Origin: Natrinema salifodinae
GTDB taxonomy: Archaea; Halobacteriota; Halobacteria; Halobacteriales; Natrialbaceae
Reading direction: 5' to 3'
Assembly (NCBI RefSeq): GCF_900110455.1
Contig: NZ_FOIS01000004.1
Coordinates: 1-64,000 of the forward strand
DNA length: 64,000 nt
Position numbers and translations under genes: made by a program. Numbering within the stretch: the first letter of the stretch is position 1; the number at the start of each line of letters is the position of its first letter. This document shows positions 24,026-31,759 of the stretch, piece by piece. The notes below the pieces were generated by a model. It made no database searches. It was not told where the DNA came from and saw only the letters and a list, made by a program, of their open reading frames with translations.

Positions 24026-24061
24026 ATGGCGACACGACTCCGACCGGAGGGATCGCGATGA
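24026..24061 (+). CDS. Possible 11-aa leader ORF
   Basis: ATG at 24026 opens MATRLRPEGSR, whose TGA overlaps the ATG of the following gene (ATGA at 24058-24061). A TATA-like TAACGTTTTT (about 23991-24000) is spaced so that transcription would begin at this ATG. The ORF also contains a GGAGG Shine-Dalgarno element (24046-24050) 7 nt before the downstream start. It is probably a leader that permits coupled initiation of the main gene; the peptide itself may have no role. Confidence 0.4.
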   Translation: MATRLRPEGSR

Positions 24062-24594
24062 CGACGGACAGTTCGGAGCGGGAGACCGAGACGGAGGCCG
24101 GCCAGGCGACCCCGACGGACGACCTGTGGGACGAACTCCGCGAGGACGCGCGGGCCATCGCCGAGGACTACCGCGAGGAGGGCTGGGACGCCGTCGTCCT
24201 CGAGCCGACCGACGTCTCGCCGGTCGAGACCGACGAGCGCACCGGCCTCGACGTCGCGGTGTCAGCCGAGGAGTACGAGGTCGTCGAAGACCTCATCGAC
24301 GGCGCGGTCTCCATCACTGCGGCCGACGTCTACTACCGCCCGCTCGCGGACGAGGGGAGCGACCGCCGGGTCGCCCTGACGGTCGAGCGCGACGAGGACG
24401 GCGAAACGGCGATTTTCGTGCCGCTCACCTACGACGTCTCGGCGGCACGATCGGTCTTCGAGGCGGCGCTCGTCGAGGAGGAACTACTGCTTCACGTGAC
24501 GGCGGACGCGACGGACCGGTGGGTCTCCTTCTCGCACGACGACCCGTCGCTGTTCCTCGAGGAGGCCGACGTGCGGGCGTGGAGCGCGGAGTGA
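24058..24594 (+). CDS. Haloarchaeal conserved acidic protein (DUF7529-like)
   Basis: 178 aa, very acidic and soluble, with no signal peptide. After a Glu/Thr-rich start, DDLWDELREDARAIAEDYRE forms a helix, followed by alternating strands (WDAVVLEPTDVSP, LDVAVSAEEYEVV, AIFVPLTYDVSAA, WVSFSHDDPSLFL). The pattern matches a conserved haloarchaeal protein group of unknown function; the DUF number is from memory and not checked. It has a Shine-Dalgarno element and an overlapping leader ORF. It is convergent with nadC. Confidence 0.7.
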   Translation: MTTDSSERETETEAGQATPTDDLWDELREDARAIAEDYREEGWDAVVLEPTDVSPVETDERTGLDVAVSAEEYEVVEDLIDGAVSITAADVYYRPLADEGSDRRVALTVERDEDGETAIFVPLTYDVSAARSVFEAALVEEELLLHVTADATDRWVSFSHDDPSLFLEEADVRAWSAE

Positions 24595-24601
24595 CCGCCT
24601 C

Positions 24602-25417
24602 CTACCGGCCGGTTCGGAACGACAGGTCCAGCGACGGCGCCGAGTGGGTGAGCGACCCCATCGAGATCACGTCGACGCCCGTCGCGGCGTAGTCGGGCAC
24701 GTCGTCGACGGTGATCCCGCCGCTGGCCTCGGCCAGCACGTCCTCGTAGCCGGCGAGTTCCGCGACGGCCGCCCGCGTCTCGTCGGGCGACATGTTGTCG
24801 AGAAGGACGACGTCCGCGCCCGCCGCGGCCGCTCGCGGCGCGTCGGCGACGGTCTCGACCTCGACGTCGAGCTTCGTCGCGAACGAGGTCCGCTCTCGGA
24901 AGTGCTCGATCGCAGCCTCGAGTCCCATCTCCGCGACGTGGTTATCCTTGACCATCACCATGTGGGAGAGGTCGAGCCGGTGGGTGTCGCCGCCGCCCGC
25001 GACGACGGCCCGCTTCTCGAGTCCGCGCAGGCCAGGCGTCGTCTTCCTGGTCGCGGCGACCGCGACGTCGTCGGACTCGGTCCGCGCGGCCGCGACCGCC
25101 TGGCGAGTCCGGGCCGCGATCCCCGAGGCGTGACTCGCCAGGTTGACCGCGACGCGCTCACCCCGAAGTACCTCGCGGGCCGGTCCCTCGACGCGGAGCA
25201 GTTCGTCGTCCGGGTCGACCGCGATCCCGTCCGCGAGGCGCTCGCGGACGTCGACGCCGAGGTATTCGAAGACCGCGCCCGCGGCCTCGAGGCCGGCGGC
25301 GACCCCCGACTGTTTGGCGACCAGGCGACCCGCGGTCTCGCCCGGCACCTGATTCGTCACGTCGTGGTGGCCGACGTCCTCGCGGAGCCAGCGTTCGATT
25401 TGAGCGTCGGTGAGCAT
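24602..25417 (-). CDS. nadC: Nicotinate-nucleotide pyrophosphorylase (carboxylating)
   Basis: 271 aa. It converts quinolinate plus PRPP to nicotinate mononucleotide, the last dedicated step of de novo NAD synthesis here. Motifs: DVTNQVPG near the N-terminus, NLASHASGIAARTRQAV, ATRKTTPGLRGLEKRAVVAGGGDTHR (substrate-binding Arg/Lys/His), MVKDNH, VEVETV and the final EASGGI and GVDVISMGSLTHSAPSLDLSF. Start 25417 lies 1 nt from the nadB stop, so the genes are coupled in the order nadA-nadB-nadC. A longer in-frame start overlapping nadB is rejected. Confidence 0.97.
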   Translation of the reverse strand: MLTDAQIERWLREDVGHHDVTNQVPGETAGRLVAKQSGVAAGLEAAGAVFEYLGVDVRERLADGIAVDPDDELLRVEGPAREVLRGERVAVNLASHASGIAARTRQAVAAARTESDDVAVAATRKTTPGLRGLEKRAVVAGGGDTHRLDLSHMVMVKDNHVAEMGLEAAIEHFRERTSFATKLDVEVETVADAPRAAAAGADVVLLDNMSPDETRAAVAELAGYEDVLAEASGGITVDDVPDYAATGVDVISMGSLTHSAPSLDLSFRTGR

Positions 25418-25418
25418 C

Positions 25419-26960
25419 TCAATCGTCGGCCGGGCGCTCCGCGGGCAGTTCGTCGTTGCCGCCGCCGTCTCCGTCGCCGTCCGTCGCGACGTAGTGACAC
25501 CCCCTCGATTCGGCGTTCTCGGCGGCCGCACGCGCGATCAACAGCGCGACGACGCTGGCGTTGCGGAGTTCGTAGAGGTCCCGCGCCGTCCGCGTTCGGG
25601 TGTAGGCGTCGACCTCGCCCTTGAGCCGCCGGAGGACGGCGCTCGCGCGGGCGATCTCGTCGGGATCGCGCTCGAGGCCCAGGGACTCATCCATCGTCCG
25701 CCGCAGGCGCGCGAATTTCTCGGCGGCGAAGCGCTCGGGCAGCTCGGGATCGCTGTCGCAGAGGCTGGGCGCCTCGACGACTTCGGAGTCGAAGCCGGTC
25801 GCATCCGCGCCCGCCCGCAGCCCCCAAACCAGACCCTCGAGCAGACTGGTACTCGCCAGGCGGTTCGCGCCGTGAACGCCGGTCCGGGCGCACTCGCCGA
25901 CGGCGTAGAGGCGATCGAGGCTAGCGCGGCCGCGGTCGTCGACGGCGATGCCGCCACAGCAGAAGTGCTCGCAGGGGGCGACGGGGATCTCGTCGCCCTC
26001 GATGCCCCGATCGCGGCATTTCTCGGCGACGGCGGGAAACGCCGACTCGAACTCGACGGGACCCACGTCGAGGACGACGTCGCCGGTCGCCTGGCGCTCT
26101 GTCGCGACCGCGCGGGCGACGATGTCGCGGGGCGCGAGTTCGGCGTCCGGGTGGTAGTCGTCCATGAACCGCTCGCCGTCGCCGTTGCGGAGAACCGCCC
26201 CTTCGCCCCGGAGGGCTTCCGAGAGCAGGAACGGGTCCTCGCCGGCGGAGGCCGTGGGGTGGAACTGGACGTACTCGAGGTCCTTGACGTCGGCGCCCGC
26301 GAGCGCGGCCATGGCGATGCCGTCCCCGGTCGCGTCGTCGGGGTTGGTCGACTGGCCGTAGAGCGCGCCGATGCCACCCGTCGCGAGGACGGTCGCGCCG
26401 GCGTAGATCGGTTTTCCGGTCGGGTCTTCGTCGGTAACCACGCCGTGGACGCGCCCCTCCGCGGTGATCAGTTCGAGCGCGGCGGTATCCTGGCGGACGT
26501 CGATGCGGTCGTGATCGTCGACGTGGTTCAAGAACGGTCGCAGGATGTGCGAACCGGTGGCGGCGTCGACGTGGAGGATTCGGCGGTCGGAGTGGGCGGC
26601 CTCGCGCGCGTAGTCGAACCCGCCGTCTCCGGACTCGTCAAACTCGATTCCGAGCGTGTCGATGAGCACGTCCTCGACGGCGTCGTCGGCGTTCTCGACG
26701 AGGACACCGACCGCGTCGGGGTCGGCGGTGCCGTCGCTGGCCGCGAGGATATCCCGTTTGAGCGAGCCGGGATCCCCGCGGGTCGTCGAGATGCCGCCCT
26801 GCGCCCGGTCGGTGCTGGCGTCGTCGGGTTTCGTCGCTTTCGTCAGCAGGCGGACGTCGGCGCCCGCCCTAGCCGCCGCGAGCGCGGCCGCACAGCCAGC
26901 GATGCCGCTGCCGACGACGAGCACGTCCGTGGTGTCGTGGTTTGTAGCGGTGGCGGTCAT
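25419..26960 (-). CDS. nadB: L-aspartate oxidase
   Basis: 513 aa flavoprotein that oxidises L-aspartate to iminoaspartate, the substrate of quinolinate synthase. The N-terminal dinucleotide-binding motif is VVGSGIAGCAAALAAA. Further family landmarks are DRAQGGIS, TGGIGALYGQSTNP, PFLLSEALRGEGAVLRN, GIAVDDRGRASLDRLYAVGECA and GVHGANRLASTSLLEGL. The C-terminal helical domain ends with a Gly/Asp/Glu-rich tail. It starts 3 nt after the nadA stop. Electron acceptor in archaea may be fumarate or oxygen; sequence does not tell. Confidence 0.97.
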   Translation of the reverse strand: MTATATNHDTTDVLVVGSGIAGCAAALAAARAGADVRLLTKATKPDDASTDRAQGGISTTRGDPGSLKRDILAASDGTADPDAVGVLVENADDAVEDVLIDTLGIEFDESGDGGFDYAREAAHSDRRILHVDAATGSHILRPFLNHVDDHDRIDVRQDTAALELITAEGRVHGVVTDEDPTGKPIYAGATVLATGGIGALYGQSTNPDDATGDGIAMAALAGADVKDLEYVQFHPTASAGEDPFLLSEALRGEGAVLRNGDGERFMDDYHPDAELAPRDIVARAVATERQATGDVVLDVGPVEFESAFPAVAEKCRDRGIEGDEIPVAPCEHFCCGGIAVDDRGRASLDRLYAVGECARTGVHGANRLASTSLLEGLVWGLRAGADATGFDSEVVEAPSLCDSDPELPERFAAEKFARLRRTMDESLGLERDPDEIARASAVLRRLKGEVDAYTRTRTARDLYELRNASVVALLIARAAAENAESRGCHYVATDGDGDGGGNDELPAERPADD

Positions 26961-26963
26961 ACG

Positions 26964-28097
26964 TTAGATCTCGAGCATGCGGTCGAGCGCGACCTCGGCC
27001 AGTTCCTTCTCTTCGGGCGCGACCTCGATCACGTTGTGTTCGCGGCCCTCGGCCAGTTCCTCGAGTACCCAGGCGAGGTAGTTAGGGTCGATCTGTCGCA
27101 TGGCGTTGCAGTCCATGCAGGCCTCGCCGCACAGCGGCAGGACGGTCACCTCGGGGTGCCAGCGCTGCAGGTGGTTCGTGAGGTGGATCTCGGTGCCGAT
27201 GGCCCACGTCTCGTCGGGGTCCGCCTGGGCGACGGTCTCGCAGATCGTACTCGTCGAGCCGACGACGTCGGCGGCTTCGACGACCTCGCGGCGGCATTCG
27301 GGGTGAACGACCACGTTCGCGTCGGGGTGTTCCTCGCGAATCTCGTCGACGTGCTCGACGCGGAACCGCTCGTGGACCTGGCAGTAGCCGTCCCAGAGGA
27401 TAATGTCGCTCTCGGCGACCTCGTCGGCGTCCTTGCCGTCGGGATCCCAGGGATCCCACTCGGCGATCTCGTCCGCCATCCCGAGCCGGTGGGCGGTGTT
27501 CTCCCCGAGGTGCTTGTCCGGGAGGAACAGGACCTTGTCGCCCTTCTCGAAGGCGTACTCGAAGGCTCGGTGTGCGTTCGATGAGGTGCAGACGAGTCCG
27601 CCCTGACTCGCGCAGAAGGCCTTCAGGTCCGCGTAGGAGTTCATGTAGGTGATCGGGACGATGTCGGCGTCGGACGCCGCTTCCGTGATCTCGGCCCAGG
27701 CGCTGTCGACCTGGAGGGCCTCGGCCATCCCGGCCATCGGACACGACGCCTCCATGCTCGGGAGGATCACCGCCTGGTCGTCGTCCGTGATGATGTCCGC
27801 GCTCTCGGCCATGAACGTCACGCCGCCGAAGACCACGTACTCGGCGTCGGCCGCGGCGGCTTGCTTCGAGAGTTGGTACGAGTCCCCGACGAAGTCGGCG
27901 TGCTCGACGATCTCCCGCCGCTGGTAGTTGTGGCCGAGGATCACGACGTCGTCGCCGAGTTCCTCGAGCGCCGCTTCGATGCGTTCGGTCCGCTCGTCTT
28001 CTTCGAGGTCCCGATATCGTGGCGGAAGTTGTTCGAGCGTGTCGTATTTGAACAAACTCAGGTCGGTTTCAAGTTCCGCCGTTTCCATTTTGACCAT
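26964..28097 (-). CDS. nadA: Quinolinate synthase
   Basis: 377 aa [4Fe-4S] enzyme that condenses iminoaspartate and dihydroxyacetone phosphate to quinolinate. Motifs: ILGHNYQRREIVEHADFVGDS, VFGGVTFMAESA, SMEASCPMA (first cluster Cys), TYMNSYADLKAF, VHPECRREVVEAAD, WAIGTEIHL and the final GEACMDCNAM with the other cluster cysteines. First gene of the nad operon. ATG 28097 (MVKMETAEL) and 28088 are both possible starts. A palindrome-bearing promoter lies directly upstream. Confidence 0.97.
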   Translation of the reverse strand: MVKMETAELETDLSLFKYDTLEQLPPRYRDLEEDERTERIEAALEELGDDVVILGHNYQRREIVEHADFVGDSYQLSKQAAAADAEYVVFGGVTFMAESADIITDDDQAVILPSMEASCPMAGMAEALQVDSAWAEITEAASDADIVPITYMNSYADLKAFCASQGGLVCTSSNAHRAFEYAFEKGDKVLFLPDKHLGENTAHRLGMADEIAEWDPWDPDGKDADEVAESDIILWDGYCQVHERFRVEHVDEIREEHPDANVVVHPECRREVVEAADVVGSTSTICETVAQADPDETWAIGTEIHLTNHLQRWHPEVTVLPLCGEACMDCNAMRQIDPNYLAWVLEELAEGREHNVIEVAPEEKELAEVALDRMLEI

Positions 28098-28103
28098 ATT
28101 ACG

Positions 28104-28148
28104 TCACCCGTGGGTAATCACACCTCACGAGGCAGGATCGAATAAAAT
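28104..28148 (-). promoter_or_regulatory. nad operon promoter with palindromic candidate operator
   Basis: On the minus strand an AATTTTATT TATA box (about 28139-28147) is followed at the expected start point by TTACCCACGGGTGA (28104-28117), an inverted repeat centred on ACCC-N2-GGGT. An operator over the transcription start would let a repressor shut off NAD synthesis. The regulator is unknown; NadR/NiaR-like proteins do this job in other prokaryotes. The call is by inspection only. Confidence 0.45.
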
Positions 28149-28301
28149 TTTCCTTCGATACAGAATATTGACGAGGTACTATCGAATGATTCGGATATCG
28201 AAGCTGGACCGTTGGTTGGTCAGTTTTGGGGACAGATCACCGAACGGGAGGGTCACCTGGTCGGATAGTAGAGCCTATTCGATCGCGTACCTAGTGACCA
28301 T

Positions 28302-29372
28302 ATGGCACTCGAAGACGCGTTCGCGAACTTCACGCGACGGGACTGGGAGGACGAACCGGTCGAGGGAACGGTTCGACTCGCCGTGATCGGGGTCGGCGGG
28401 TTCGCGCGCCAGCGCGCGCTGCCCGCGATCGCCGACGGGCGCTACTGCGAGTCGACGACGCTGGTCACGAGTTCACCCGAACGCGCGGCGGACGTCGCCG
28501 AGGAGTACGGCATCTCGCACGTCATCGACTACGATGCCTTCCTCGACGGAGACGGTGCGGACGCCTACGACGCAGTTTATGTCGCGACGCCGAACGCGCT
28601 GCACGGCCGGTACGCGATCGCGGCGGCCGAGCGCGGGAATCACGTCATCTGCGAGAAACCCCTCGAGACGACCCTCGAACGAACGCAGGAGATCGTCGAT
28701 GCCTGCGCCGACGCCGGCGTGACACTGATGCCGGCCTACCGATTGCAGACGGAACCGACGGTCCGACGGGCGCGGGACCTAATTCGGGACGGCGTCATCG
28801 GCGACGTCGTGCAGGTCCACGGCGGCTTCTCGCATCCGCTGCTCGAGAGCGCGGGGCCCGACACCTGGCGACTCGATCCGGAACTGGCCGGCGGCGGCGC
28901 ACTGGTCGACCTCGGGATCTACCCGCTGAACACGACCAGGTTCATCCTTGACGCGGAACCGACGGGCGTCTACGCCACGACCCACTCCAGCGGCGAGCCC
29001 TTCGACGCGGTCGAGGAACACATCGCGTTCCAACTGGAGTTCGAACGCGGCGCGACGGCCTCGTGTACCGCCAGCCTCGACGCACACGCCAGCAGCCAAC
29101 TCGACCTGATCGGCACCGAGGGAAAAATTCACATCGAGTCGCCGTTCGGCGGCGTCGTCCCCCAAGAGATGGTCGTCGAGAGCGGCGACGTCCGGATGGA
29201 GTACACCGGCCCGCCGGTCGACGAGGTCTGCGAGGAGTTCGACTACTTCGGCTACTGCGTGCTGACCGACACCGATCCCGAGCCCGACGGCGAGGACGGC
29301 CTGACGGACCTGCGCGCGATCGAGGCCGCCTACGAGTCAGCCGAGACCGGGCGCCGGGTGGGGGTGGCGTGA
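28302..29372 (+). CDS. Gfo/Idh/MocA dehydrogenase, D-xylose 1-dehydrogenase (Gfo6)-like
   Basis: 356 aa. The N-terminal Rossmann domain has LAVIGVGGFARQRALPAI; ATPNALHGRYAIAAAERG and the family's EKPLETT (catalytic Lys) follow. The C-terminal alpha/beta sheet domain has GGGALVDLGIYPLNTTRF. Haloarchaeal NADP-dependent D-xylose dehydrogenases belong to this subgroup, so oxidation of a pentose is likely, but no xylose-degradation genes are adjacent and other sugars are possible. The leaderless start at 28302 follows CCTATTCG by about 26 nt. Confidence 0.85.
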   Translation: MALEDAFANFTRRDWEDEPVEGTVRLAVIGVGGFARQRALPAIADGRYCESTTLVTSSPERAADVAEEYGISHVIDYDAFLDGDGADAYDAVYVATPNALHGRYAIAAAERGNHVICEKPLETTLERTQEIVDACADAGVTLMPAYRLQTEPTVRRARDLIRDGVIGDVVQVHGGFSHPLLESAGPDTWRLDPELAGGGALVDLGIYPLNTTRFILDAEPTGVYATTHSSGEPFDAVEEHIAFQLEFERGATASCTASLDAHASSQLDLIGTEGKIHIESPFGGVVPQEMVVESGDVRMEYTGPPVDEVCEEFDYFGYCVLTDTDPEPDGEDGLTDLRAIEAAYESAETGRRVGVA

Positions 29373-29408
29373 GCGGGCGACTCGCCGCCGCTTTCGTTCG
29401 GACGCCGG

Positions 29409-29837
29409 TCACTCCGCTCGATAGTAGCCGCCGCCGGAGCCGTCGTCGTCGCCGAGCGGGTCCTCGATGGCGGCGTCGCCGACGCCGACCTTCATGCTCA
29501 TCCCCGAGAGATCCGCGTCGCCGTCGAAACGGCAGTAGACGTCGTACACCCCGTCCGCCTCGAACGTGTGGGTCGTCTCCTCGCCGGCCGCGACTTCCGC
29601 GTCTTTCGTCCAGTCGTCCGAGGCGCTCGTCACCGTGTGAGCGGTGTCGTCCTCGTTCGTCCACGTGACCGTCGCACCGGTCTCGACGGCGGCGTTTCGC
29701 GGATCGAACTGTGCGTCCGCCATCGTCACGGCCGTGGTCCGTTCGATGCTCGGCTCGCCACCGCCGGTGCAACCGGCGAGGGCGGCGGCGACCGTCCCTC
29801 CGGTCAGTCGGAGCACCCACCGCCTGTAGTGTCCCAT
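29409..29837 (-). CDS. Halocyanin-like cupredoxin lipoprotein with incomplete copper site
   Basis: 142 aa. The RRWVLRLTGGTVAAALAGC leader combines a twin-arginine motif with a lipobox Cys, so it is membrane-anchored outside the cell. The cupredoxin domain has FDPRNAAVETGATVTWTNED, H67 (TAHTV), then VYDVYC (C102) and SGM (M113). In type-1 copper proteins a second His lies between the Cys and Met; here the segment is CRFDGDADLSGM with no His, so normal blue-copper binding is doubtful. A Gly/Asp-rich tail follows. The start at 29837 is preferred over 29849. Confidence 0.85.
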   Translation of the reverse strand: MGHYRRWVLRLTGGTVAAALAGCTGGGEPSIERTTAVTMADAQFDPRNAAVETGATVTWTNEDDTAHTVTSASDDWTKDAEVAAGEETTHTFEADGVYDVYCRFDGDADLSGMSMKVGVGDAAIEDPLGDDDGSGGGYYRAE

Positions 29838-30017
29838 GATAGCACCCAACGTGAACTACGGACTCCGAGCACCGAAAAGATACCTGTGGGGTCTGCCATT
29901 GAAGCGAACCGGTCGATCGGCCTCCGGCTCTCGGTCGAGCCGATAGACGGGAAAGACGGTCGTCTCGTACCGAACGGCGAAAATCGATTACCGGTGACGC
30001 CCGTCGCGTTCGGTCGC

Positions 30018-30473
30018 TTAGGCCTCTTCCCAGGGCTTGGTCTCGGCGTCGACGAGTTCGAACAGTTCGGCGAACTCGCCGGGGAGTTGGTCCTCGACGT
30101 TGGCCATCTCTCCGCCGGGGACCTGCTCGCTCACCAGCGCGACGACCGCCTTGGCTCGGAACACCGCGTCGGACTCGTCGACGCTCGACGGACGTCCGTA
30201 GCCGGTATCAAGATTCAAGTCCTCGTAGTTCAACCGGTCGTGGACCCGCGTGACGAACTCGTCGAAGTCGAACTGCTGGCCGTGCTCGGGTTCGAGCAAG
30301 TAGCGGTCGATCTCCATCGGCAGCGGGCTCGCGATGTCGGTTGCGCCGCCCTCGTCGACGCGCTCGCCGAGGGTCTCGAGGACCGCCCGCGTCGTGCGCA
30401 CGGCCTCGGCCTGCGTCCCGGCCTCGATTCGGTGCTGTACCTCGCCGACGAAATCGGTGTAACTCGTGCCCAT
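30018..30473 (-). CDS. DUF2267 domain protein
   Basis: 151 aa, helical and acidic, with two related halves. TDFVGEVQHRIEAGTQAEAVRTTRAVLETLGERV and FVTRVHDRLN...DAVFRAKAVVALVSEQVPGGEM show the repeated DUF2267 pattern (helix, 'A..A..AVL..L..R'), ending DQLPGEFAELFE. DUF2267 proteins are soluble and often stress-linked, but their function is not known. It is a single gene on the minus strand. Confidence 0.87.
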   Translation of the reverse strand: MGTSYTDFVGEVQHRIEAGTQAEAVRTTRAVLETLGERVDEGGATDIASPLPMEIDRYLLEPEHGQQFDFDEFVTRVHDRLNYEDLNLDTGYGRPSSVDESDAVFRAKAVVALVSEQVPGGEMANVEDQLPGEFAELFELVDAETKPWEEA

Positions 30474-30607
30474 AGTCAGTGATCCGCGTACCCGAAACTG
30501 TCGGCAGGGCCGCGCAAAAACACCATCCGTGGATTCGCAAGCGGCCGTGGGAACGACGCGAGCGGCCTCGATTGCGTCGCCCGCGGACCCGGACCCGGTG
30601 CGAGCGC

Positions 30608-31591
30608 CTACAGTCGCTCGGGCGCGAGCGCCTCGATCGTCGCCTCGGCCACCTCGTTCGAGGCCGGTTCCGGAACGACGACGATCGGCTGGTCGATCCC
30701 CGTCTCGTCGACGAGCGTCCGGAGTTGCTCGCGCGCCCGATCCGGCGTCCCGGCCACCCCGAGGTCGCCGAGCATCTCGTCGGTCACCGCGTCCGCGGCG
30801 GCGGCCCTGTCGCCGGATCGCCAGGCGTCGGAGATCCGATCCGCTTCGTCCGAGAATTTCGTCGCGACCGCCCGGCGGTAGCCCTCGCCGCTGCCGACGT
30901 AGTAGGCGATGTGGCGACGCAGCGTCTCGCGGGCCGTTTCCGGATCGTCGCTGACCGCCGAGGGGACGTACGGTGCGATCGCGATCTCGTCCGGGTCTCG
31001 GTCGCGCTCGCGCGCGGCCCCGGCGACCTCCTCGAAGGCGTCGTCGAGCCGCGAGAACGGAATGTTGTGCGGGATCCAGCCGTCGCAGAGGCGACCGACG
31101 ACGCGGCGGTTGGCCGGGCCGAGGCCGGCGTGGTAGATCGGCACCGACGCCTCGATCGAGGGGAAGTCGGCCGCCTCGAGCAGTTCGCCTCGGTAGTCGA
31201 CCGGCTCACCGGTGCCCGCGGTGAACTCGCGGATCAGTTCGATCGTCTCGTGGGCGCGTCGCACCGGCCGGTCGAAGGCCATCCCGTGGAGGCCCTCGAC
31301 GGCCGTGGGCGTGCTCGTCCCCAGGCCGAGCGTGAACCGACCGTCGGCGGCGGCGTCGAGCGAGGCCGCGGTCATCGCGAGGACGGCCGGCGACCGCGAG
31401 TAGACGTTCAGAATCGCGGTTCCGATCCCGATCTCGTCCGTCCGACAGGCCATCTCGGTCGCTTGGACGACGCCGCTCGCGCCCCAGAGCTCGCCGACCC
31501 AGACGGCGTCGTAGCCCCGATCTTCGGCCCGGACGGCGACGTCTGCGAGGTCAACATCGCCGAAGGCCGTCACCATGAGTCCGACATCCAT
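30608..31591 (-). CDS. Luciferase-like monooxygenase family, probably F420-dependent
   Basis: 327 aa TIM-barrel of the bacterial-luciferase superfamily. MDVGLMVTAFGDVDLADVAVRAEDRGYDAVWVGE is the first beta-alpha unit. SPAVLAMTAASLDAAADGRFTLGLGTSTPTAVEGLHGM matches the cofactor-binding region of F420-dependent reductases such as Mer. GLGPANRRVVGRLCDGWIP is a later conserved block. Haloarchaea make F420, so it is the likely cofactor; substrate unknown. The start at 31591 is chosen since the extension to 31648 is Arg/Pro-rich. No operon partner: the next gene is 168 nt upstream on the same strand. Confidence 0.84.
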   Translation of the reverse strand: MDVGLMVTAFGDVDLADVAVRAEDRGYDAVWVGELWGASGVVQATEMACRTDEIGIGTAILNVYSRSPAVLAMTAASLDAAADGRFTLGLGTSTPTAVEGLHGMAFDRPVRRAHETIELIREFTAGTGEPVDYRGELLEAADFPSIEASVPIYHAGLGPANRRVVGRLCDGWIPHNIPFSRLDDAFEEVAGAARERDRDPDEIAIAPYVPSAVSDDPETARETLRRHIAYYVGSGEGYRRAVATKFSDEADRISDAWRSGDRAAAADAVTDEMLGDLGVAGTPDRAREQLRTLVDETGIDQPIVVVPEPASNEVAEATIEALAPERL

Positions 31592-31759
31592 GCACCGTGG
31601 GTCGACCCCCAGCGGCAAAAAATCGACTCTCGGTCGCAGAATCGGCACCGCGGCGGGCAGTGTCGCCAGTCCGGGTTCGGCGATCGCCTGGTACTCGAGC
31701 GTCGCGTCGAGTCCGGATCGTCCGGCGTCGTCGACCGCGGTCCCGGTTCGCGGACCTCG

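Noticed and set aside
25410-27584. 724-aa open frame on the plus strand
   Set aside because: Mirror of nadB and part of nadA; no family motif.
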